34,441 bases of DNA. It comes from a virus. The notes beneath the pieces are model-generated. The model was given only the letters and a program-made list of their open reading frames with translations. It ran no database searches and had not been told where the DNA came from. The stretch covers positions 1-34,441 of the IMG/VR virus record IMGVR_UViG_3300047557_000501, one strand, 5' to 3'. The position numbers and the translations under genes are program-made. Below are positions 29,543-34,441 of this stretch, one piece after another (positions within the stretch are counted from its first letter, which is position 1; each line of letters starts with the position of its first letter).

Positions 29543-30404
29543 CCTTATTGGTTATGCCCTGCGTCAAGACCGTTTGACATATGTAACTAATGCAGGTGGT
29601 ATCACCACCAGTTCATCAACCATCACTGTTGGTTCATCTGACAACCTTGCCAAAGGTATCATTGAGATTGATGACGAGTTAATTTGGGTTGACTCGTTTA
29701 ACAAGCAGAGCAATACACTGAATGTAGCTCCAGGCTTTGGTCGTGGTTATATGGGAACTACTCCAGCACCACACGCATTAAACTCAATGGTAACGCTATC
29801 TCCGTCGTTTCCTAGAGTTAATATCAAGAAGGCTATCAACGATACCATCAAGAGTTTCTATCCTAAATTATTTGCAGTAGCCTCAACAACCTTTACCTTT
29901 AACGCATCTCAGGTTACCTATGCGCTACCCGATGATGCTAGAGAAATCCTTTATATGTCTTGGCAGACCACCGGATCATCTCTTGAGTGGCTACCTATCA
30001 AGCGCTGGCGCTTTGACCCACTAGCAAACGTAGCAACCTTTAATACTCAAAAGACTGTAAACATCTATGAGAACATCCAGCCAGGTAGAACTGTAAAAGT
30101 TTGGTACACAATGGTTCCAGATACTATGGATGCCAATACCGATGACTTTGTAGATGTAACTGGCTTGCCAGAATCTTGTGTAGATGTAGTTGTCTACGGA
30201 GCAGCCTATCGTCTATTGACATTCCTAGATGCAGGTCGAATCAATTTAACTTCTGCTGAGTCTGACTTTGCTGATTCTAAGAATCCATATAACTCTGGCT
30301 CTGCTGCAAGCAGATATATCTTTGCATTATTCCAACAGCGTCTACAGGAAGAAGCGCTTAAGTTGGCAGACCAATTCCCAATCAGACTCCACATCACCAA
30401 GTAA
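29502..30404 (+). CDS. head-tail adaptor / neck-type structural protein (300 aa)
   Basis: A 300-aa protein. The N-terminus has a short helix (FDELVDEVKSNLIGY), then strands (TSSSTITVGSS, EIDDELIWVDSF). A second domain from residue about 105 (VNIKKAINDTIKSFYPKLFA) is helical and ends with LKLADQFPIRLHI. The layout resembles phage adaptor proteins that bridge the portal and tail, and also some tail-fibre N-terminal parts with the EELI motif. AAGGAGAAG precedes ATG 29502. The overlap with the GT2 gene suggests co-translation. I rate adaptor as likely but not proven. Confidence 0.55.
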   Translation: MPTFDELVDEVKSNLIGYALRQDRLTYVTNAGGITTSSSTITVGSSDNLAKGIIEIDDELIWVDSFNKQSNTLNVAPGFGRGYMGTTPAPHALNSMVTLSPSFPRVNIKKAINDTIKSFYPKLFAVASTTFTFNASQVTYALPDDAREILYMSWQTTGSSLEWLPIKRWRFDPLANVATFNTQKTVNIYENIQPGRTVKVWYTMVPDTMDANTDDFVDVTGLPESCVDVVVYGAAYRLLTFLDAGRINLTSAESDFADSKNPYNSGSAASRYIFALFQQRLQEEALKLADQFPIRLHITK

Positions 30405-30413
30405 GGAAGGCAT

Positions 30414-31343
30414 ATGGCACGTCTATTCAGTTCGATCAGCGTAGAGACGACGCTGGCATCTGGTATATCCAACAGCGCGACGTCGTTTACAGTTGCCGCC
30501 GGTACTGGCTCTGCCCTTCTCGGTGGGGTCACTATCAACAGCGGGGACCAGTTCACACTAGCGCTAGACCCAGATACACAAAATGAAGAAATCGTATTTG
30601 CTACTGCGAATACTAGCGATACCTTTACAGTAACTCGTGGACAAGCAGGTTCATCTGCTGTAACGCACTCCGCAGGAGCAACAGTCAAGCACGTACTTAC
30701 GGGAAGTGATTTAACTTGGTTTGAATCTAATACCAGCCCAGTAGCCTCTTGGGGAATTAGAGGGTCTTCAAGCGGAACTACTACCCTTGTAGCAACCGCT
30801 GTAGCTTCTGGAACGCTTACGCTTCCAGCAGTCACAGACACAATCGTATCTTTGACAGCTACACAAACTTTGACTAATAAGACTTTAACTAGCCCAACAA
30901 TCAATACTCCAGTATTGACACTATCTACAACCACAGCAACTGCTGAAGGTAGGATTGCTTGGGAAGGAACTAACGATAAGATTGTAGTAGGTGATGGTTC
31001 TTCTACAAAAGAATTTACACCAAACACTATTGCTACCAATTCTCAAACTGGAACTACATATACCCTGGCTCTAACCGACAGAGATAAGTTGGTTACTTTA
31101 AGCAATGCCTCTGCAATTACTCTAACCGTTCCACTTAATTCATCAGTCGCTTTTGCTACCGGTGCAGTAGTAAATATTCAACAGACTGGAGCTGGTGCGG
31201 TAACTATTCAAGGAGCAGCAGGAGTAACTATTACCTCAACTGGAGCTACAGCAACTGCGCCAGTAACTAGAGCGCAATACTCTGCAGCAAGCATTATTAA
31301 GACTGGTACAGATTCCTGGACTGTGATTGGAGACCTATCCTAA
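30414..31343 (+). CDS. tail fibre / appendage protein with shared C-terminal module (309 aa)
   Basis: A 309-aa Thr/Ser/Ala-rich beta protein. The N-terminal part contains QNEEIVFATANTSDTFTVTR (near 62-81), a segment common in tail appendage proteins. A middle stalk-like part (TATQTLTNKTLTSPTINTPV) is typical of fibre shafts. The last 100 residues (from NSQTGTTYTLALTDRD) closely match the C-terminus of the protein at 31669-32088. It is probably a trimeric fibre component. No enzymatic motif is visible. Confidence 0.7.
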   Translation: MARLFSSISVETTLASGISNSATSFTVAAGTGSALLGGVTINSGDQFTLALDPDTQNEEIVFATANTSDTFTVTRGQAGSSAVTHSAGATVKHVLTGSDLTWFESNTSPVASWGIRGSSSGTTTLVATAVASGTLTLPAVTDTIVSLTATQTLTNKTLTSPTINTPVLTLSTTTATAEGRIAWEGTNDKIVVGDGSSTKEFTPNTIATNSQTGTTYTLALTDRDKLVTLSNASAITLTVPLNSSVAFATGAVVNIQQTGAGAVTIQGAAGVTITSTGATATAPVTRAQYSAASIIKTGTDSWTVIGDLS

Positions 31344-31669
31344 TGGCAACCACATATAAAGTATTAGGGCAGTTAGCCCCAGCCTCAACAACTGGCACTC
31401 TATACACAGTACCCGCCGCCACACAGACGATTGTTTCTACAGTCAATGTAGTTAATACTGGATCTACTTCAGCAACAGTTGCAATAGCAGTAAGACCAGA
31501 TGGCGCTACTTTAGAGACTAAACATTATCTAGTTAAAGACCTGCCGATTGCTTCTAAAACTACCTTTACATATACAGCAGGTATTACACTAGATGCCTCA
31601 GATGTTATTACAGTCGTATCATCAACGAACGACTGTGCGTTCAATGCGTTCGGAAGCGAGATAGCCTAA
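31343..31669 (+). CDS. small beta-rich virion protein (108 aa)
   Basis: A 108-aa protein starting MATTYKVLGQLAPASTTGTL. It consists of alternating strands (TIVSTVNVVNTGSTSATVAI) and looks like a single Ig-like or beta-sandwich domain. It lies between two fibre genes with one-base junctions on both sides (TAATG), so it probably contributes to the same fibre complex, for example as a joint or cap. No family is recognised. Confidence 0.6.
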   Translation: MATTYKVLGQLAPASTTGTLYTVPAATQTIVSTVNVVNTGSTSATVAIAVRPDGATLETKHYLVKDLPIASKTTFTYTAGITLDASDVITVVSSTNDCAFNAFGSEIA

Positions 31670-32088
31670 TGTCAGTAAATCTAACTCCTAATCCCAATGT
31701 TCTAGGCCCAACTGGGTCTACAGGTCCTACAGGTGGAACAGGGCCTACTGGCCCAACTGGACCATCCGGTGTTGATGCAATCAACGCTCAGACTGGAACG
31801 CTTTACACCTTCGCTCTTGTCGACCAAGACAGTTTAATTACAATAAGCAACTCAGCTACACAGACTATTGTAATTCCACAAAATTCATCTGTATCTTTTC
31901 CAGTAGGTGCTGCGGTTAATATCGTAAGAGCAGGCACTGGTCCAGTACAGATTACTCAAGGATCTGGAACTACTATCCGCTCTACTGGTGCTACCGCTAC
32001 TGGCCCATACTTACGCGCTCAATACAGCGCTGCTTCAGCTCTGTATGAAGGAACCAATGTTTGGTATGTGATAGGAGATATTTCGTAA
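31669..32088 (+). CDS. short collagen-like fibre protein with shared C-terminal module (139 aa)
   Basis: After 13 residues, about eight Gly-x-y triplets ([19 protein letters not shown]) form a short collagen-like shaft. The C-terminal 100 residues from NAQTGTLYTFALVDQD match the end of the protein at 30414-31343 (both carry STGATAT, LRAQYSA/TRAQYSA and VIGD). It is probably a second fibre with the same tip module on a different stalk. It starts in a TAATG junction. Confidence 0.7.
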   Translation: MSVNLTPNPNVLGPTGSTGPTGGTGPTGPTGPSGVDAINAQTGTLYTFALVDQDSLITISNSATQTIVIPQNSSVSFPVGAAVNIVRAGTGPVQITQGSGTTIRSTGATATGPYLRAQYSAASALYEGTNVWYVIGDIS

Positions 32089-32636
32089 TGACACCTATTC
32101 TTGGTATATGGGCATCTCAAAATTATTCCAGAACTTCTTTTGATTCAATCGCTACTGTAACTGTGGGCGCTGGCGGCACAGGTTCAATTACTTTTGATAA
32201 CATACCAGGCACTTTTGCGCATTTACAAATAAGAGGAATCGCTAGAGCAACTGCAACTGGTTGGGTTACTGCTACGTTTAATGATGATGTAACTGCAAGC
32301 ATATATCGTGACCATTATTTATATGGCAATGGCACTAGCGCAATAGCAGGTACTAATGGTGCTAATAATTTAATGTATTTTGGTCCTTATTTGGGTGCTA
32401 CGACATCAAATGTATTTGGCGTTAACGTTACTGATATTTTAGATTATGCAAATACAAACAAAAATAAAACTGTCAGAACAATGTGGGGTTATGAAAACAA
32501 TAACGTTGGTGGCGACCAAGTCTGGTTTCAATCTCAACTGTGGATGAAAACAAATGCAATAACAAAAATAACTTTGTCACTGAGTAACTTTGCCCAATAC
32601 TCTCACTTTGCCCTGTACGGAATAAAGGCAGCCTAG
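32088..32636 (+). CDS. fibre-tip/lectin-like paralogue 1 (182 aa)
   Basis: A 182-aa beta-rich protein with the family signature IATVTVGAGGTGSITFDNIP near residue 21 and the terminal FALYGIKAA. It is paralogous to the next two proteins, with the same start pattern, similar length and YGIK end. It probably belongs to a receptor-binding or host-adsorption set. I chose ATG 32088 (TAATG overlap) over an upstream frame opening at 32061. AGGAGATA lies upstream. Confidence 0.65.
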   Translation: MTPILGIWASQNYSRTSFDSIATVTVGAGGTGSITFDNIPGTFAHLQIRGIARATATGWVTATFNDDVTASIYRDHYLYGNGTSAIAGTNGANNLMYFGPYLGATTSNVFGVNVTDILDYANTNKNKTVRTMWGYENNNVGGDQVWFQSQLWMKTNAITKITLSLSNFAQYSHFALYGIKAA

Positions 32637-32644
32637 GAGATATA

Positions 32645-33145
32645 ATGCCAGCAACATACGAACCGATTGCAACAACTACTTTGGGTAGCGCACAAACAAC
32701 AATTACGTTATCTTCAATACCTGCCACATATACTGATTTAGTTCTCATTGGATATTTAAGACTTGCTAGCGGTACATCCTCAGGTTGTTATAGATTAAAT
32801 GGCGATACTGGTAATAATTATTCTACTATTTCAATATGGGGTGATGGTTCAACTGCATCTTCTTACCGCAATTCTAATATATCGGTTGCATATTTTGACA
32901 CAGGCACTATTCCTAATGCCGCTGATACTTTTATGCCTGTTATTTTGCATTTTATGAACTATTCCAATACTACAACTAATAAAACAATTATTGGGCGAAG
33001 TAGCAACAGCAGCAGTTTGGTTCAAGAATCAGTTAATTTATACCGCAGCACATCTGCTATAAACTCAATCGAGATAAGAAATGATGCTAACGTCAATTTT
33101 GCAACAGGTTCTATGCTTTCACTTTACGGAATAAAGGCGGCCTAA
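32645..33145 (+). CDS. fibre-tip/lectin-like paralogue 2 (166 aa)
   Basis: A 166-aa protein starting MPATYEPIATTTLGSAQTTI. It has the SIPATYTDLVLIGYLR motif (near 24-39) and ends MLSLYGIKAA. The fold is probably a small jelly-roll/beta-sandwich. It shares the block SIP-x-TYTDL with the third paralogue and the YGIK end with both. CTAGGAGATATA upstream supports the ATG. Function in adsorption is an inference. Confidence 0.65.
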   Translation: MPATYEPIATTTLGSAQTTITLSSIPATYTDLVLIGYLRLASGTSSGCYRLNGDTGNNYSTISIWGDGSTASSYRNSNISVAYFDTGTIPNAADTFMPVILHFMNYSNTTTNKTIIGRSSNSSSLVQESVNLYRSTSAINSIEIRNDANVNFATGSMLSLYGIKAA

Positions 33146-33200
33146 CTATGCTGACAATTAATTTTATTAATCATCTAGCCGACAATAACCGAAAGGATTG

Positions 33201-33722
33201 GTGATTGTCTTGCCAGTTACATATCAAGCAATAGCAACAGTTAGCGTAACTAACGCAACACAGGCTTCAATAGAGTTTACTTCTATTCCTGGAACTTATA
33301 CGGATTTACTAATAAAAATATCTTCTAGAGATGACCGTGCTGGAGTTACCGCTACCGGAATAAATTTATCATTTAATGGCAGCACTTCTAATTTTACTTA
33401 CAGAGTTTTAGAAGGTAATGGTGCAACTGTTGCGAGTGCCAATGGTTCAACAAGTCTTTCTGCAATTAGCACAAGTGCTTCTGCAACTTCCAATACATTT
33501 AGTAATTGTGAAATTTATATTCCTAATTACGCTGGTTCAAACAATAAATCATTTAGTAGCGATTCAACAATAGAAAATAATGGAACAACATCTTTTATAG
33601 ATTTATTTGCTAGTTTATGGTCACAAACTGCCGCAATAACGTCTATTACATTGACACCGACCGTCACTAGCAACTTTGTCCAATACTCAACCGCCACACT
33701 TTACGGAATCAAGAACAGTTAA
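33201..33722 (+). CDS. fibre-tip/lectin-like paralogue 3 (about 173 aa)
   Basis: A protein with PVTYQAIATVSVTNATQASI at the N-terminus, SIPGTYTDLLIKISSRD (near 27-43) and a terminal ATLYGIKNS, clearly paralogous to the two preceding proteins. The start is uncertain: GTG 33201 has AAAGG four bases upstream, whereas TTG 33210 would give MPVTYQ, matching paralogue 2. A tiny 18-codon ORF at 33148-33204 overlaps this start and may couple translation. Confidence 0.65.
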   Translation: MIVLPVTYQAIATVSVTNATQASIEFTSIPGTYTDLLIKISSRDDRAGVTATGINLSFNGSTSNFTYRVLEGNGATVASANGSTSLSAISTSASATSNTFSNCEIYIPNYAGSNNKSFSSDSTIENNGTTSFIDLFASLWSQTAAITSITLTPTVTSNFVQYSTATLYGIKNS

Positions 33723-33734
33723 GAAAGGAAAACA

Positions 33735-33962
33735 ATGCCAACAAAACTCGTAGTTGATTGCTCAACTGGAATCACCACAGAGGTAGAACTTACTGCTGAG
33801 GAGATTGCCCAGCGTGAGGCTGATGCTGCTGCATTCGCTGAAGCAGAAGCACAACGCCTTGCAGATGAACAAGCAAAGGCTGCTGCAAAGCAGGCTGCTC
33901 AAGACAAGTTGAAGGCTCTTGGCCTAACTGATATTGAAGTAGCAGCACTCGTAGGCGCGTAA
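33735..33962 (+). CDS. small coiled-coil protein, fibre-associated (75 aa)
   Basis: A 75-aa protein starting MPTKLVVDCSTGITTEVELT, followed by a long Ala/Glu/Lys helix (residues about 25-60) and a short acidic end (LGLTDIEVAALVGA). Similar short proteins follow tail fibre genes in many phages and may be chaperones or anchors (compare XkdW-like proteins), but this is only a resemblance. GAAAGG lies upstream. Confidence 0.6.
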   Translation: MPTKLVVDCSTGITTEVELTAEEIAQREADAAAFAEAEAQRLADEQAKAAAKQAAQDKLKALGLTDIEVAALVGA

Positions 33963-33987
33963 ATAAACCAGTCAAAGGAGTAATAAG

Positions 33988-34441
33988 TGGCACCGTATGG
34001 TGATGATGTTACAGAGGGCTTGCCCTATTCTCTTTCAAACCCTTCGGGTTCTACCACCTATTCCGCTACCGGTGAAGCATACGATGTAGCCATCAATGGC
34101 TTACCGTTCTTTATCAACTCAGGTGATGATACACCCTATCGCCGTGTTACTGCTGCCTACAGAAAACAACAGATTGACCAGAGTAGAGAGCCTGGTGAAC
34201 AGACACTTACTGGCTGGTGGCTACGATCTCAGTCATCATTCCACTTCGGTCAAGGCATTAAGTACTACGAGCCAGCGCAAGATGAGAGCTTGCGATTCCA
34301 ATACACCGAATCTAAAGGTGTAGATGTCTGGACTAAAGGACAAGCAAGTCTTATCTACGATGTAGACCCAGGCCACGTCACTACCGCTGCTATAAATAGC
34401 AATGGCAAACCAGACCAACATCTACGATCAATCAAGTGGAC
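33988..34441 (+). CDS. actinophage-type tail protein, 5' part (runs off the window)
   Basis: Translation from GTG 33988, behind AAAGGAG, stays open to the right edge (151 complete codons). It contains TGWWLRSQSSFHFGQGIKYY (near 72-91), then a FQYTESKGVDVWTKGQASLI segment (near 100-119). This order of WLRSQSSFH, YY.P and GVDVWT.GQ is characteristic of minor tail/fibre-type proteins in actinobacterial phages, as I recall them. It would be a tail-tip or baseplate component. The 3' end is missing. Confidence 0.75.

Noticed and set aside
30206-31039. Minus-strand ORF of 277 codons opposite the adaptor and fibre genes
   Set aside because: It reads as Val/Ser/Pro-rich sequence without domains and spans the junction of two well-supported sense genes. 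It has no ribosome site.
33148-33204. 18-codon ORF between fibre paralogues 2 and 3
   Set aside because: It may couple translation but has no conserved features and is too short to call.

Overview
The window is a contiguous piece of a tailed double-stranded DNA phage (Caudoviricetes). It carries a DnaB-like ATPase, primase parts and a resolvase, then lysis genes, then large terminase, portal, scaffold, an N4-gp56-type major capsid protein and a long run of fibre genes. The host is probably an actinobacterium. Reasons are the endolysin type (short APF/SLT-like transglycosylase with a signal anchor), the actinophage-style tail protein cut by the right edge, many GTG starts, and a GlxR/CRP-type operator. 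The moderate, AT-leaning base composition would suit low-GC freshwater actinobacteria, but the host is an inference. No integrase, tRNA, insertion sequence or CRISPR array was seen.

Layout. (1) 1-6911, rightward, tightly overlapping genes (ATGA, GTGA and TAATG junctions): DnaB/RecA-fold ATPase; a four-gene sugar block (GT25-like transferase, second glycosyltransferase-like protein, SDR nucleotide-sugar epimerase/dehydratase, SAM methyltransferase); resolvase-like nuclease; small Cys protein; primase split into zinc-finger and TOPRIM ORFs; DUF1599-like protein; sigma/HTH protein; second PD-(D/E)XK-like protein; FmdB-like zinc ribbon. A bidirectional terminator at 6912-6949 closes it. (2) 6983-10435, leftward: about a dozen small genes, several Cys-rich, two single-span membrane peptides, and an endolysin lying across all three minus-strand frames with its neighbours. 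(3) 10436-11127: a 692-base divergent intergenic region with a perfect inverted pair of DnaA boxes, operator-like palindromes, a GC-rich segment, a perfect TGTGA-N6-TCACA site and a structured leader ending in a terminator-like hairpin just before the terminase gene. (4) 11128-24697, rightward: terminase, portal, three large probable internal virion proteins (1613, 500 and 417 aa), scaffold and capsid. (5) 24771-26720: head-region genes and a run of seven tiny, mostly very Lys-rich genes. (6) 26731-34441: adaptor and fibre genes, including a long collagen-like GPT-repeat protein followed directly by a glycosyltransferase, fibres sharing a C-terminal module, and three tandem paralogous fibre-tip-like proteins. 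The last gene runs off the right edge.

How it fits together. The left arm copies and repairs DNA and can make or attach sugars. The leftward block lyses the host and holds early or regulatory small proteins. The right arm packages DNA and builds a virion. No tape-measure or tail-tube gene is visible in the roughly 9.7 kb after the capsid gene, and large internal proteins are present, which suggests a short-tailed (podovirus-like) particle. The most interesting hypothesis is that the two dispersed sugar-transfer units, one of them GT25-like (the family that includes collagen galactosyltransferases), decorate the Thr-rich collagen-like fibre. The noncoding hub at 10.4-11.1 kb, the out-of-frame nested lysis genes and the micro-gene array of basic proteins are the other items that stand out.
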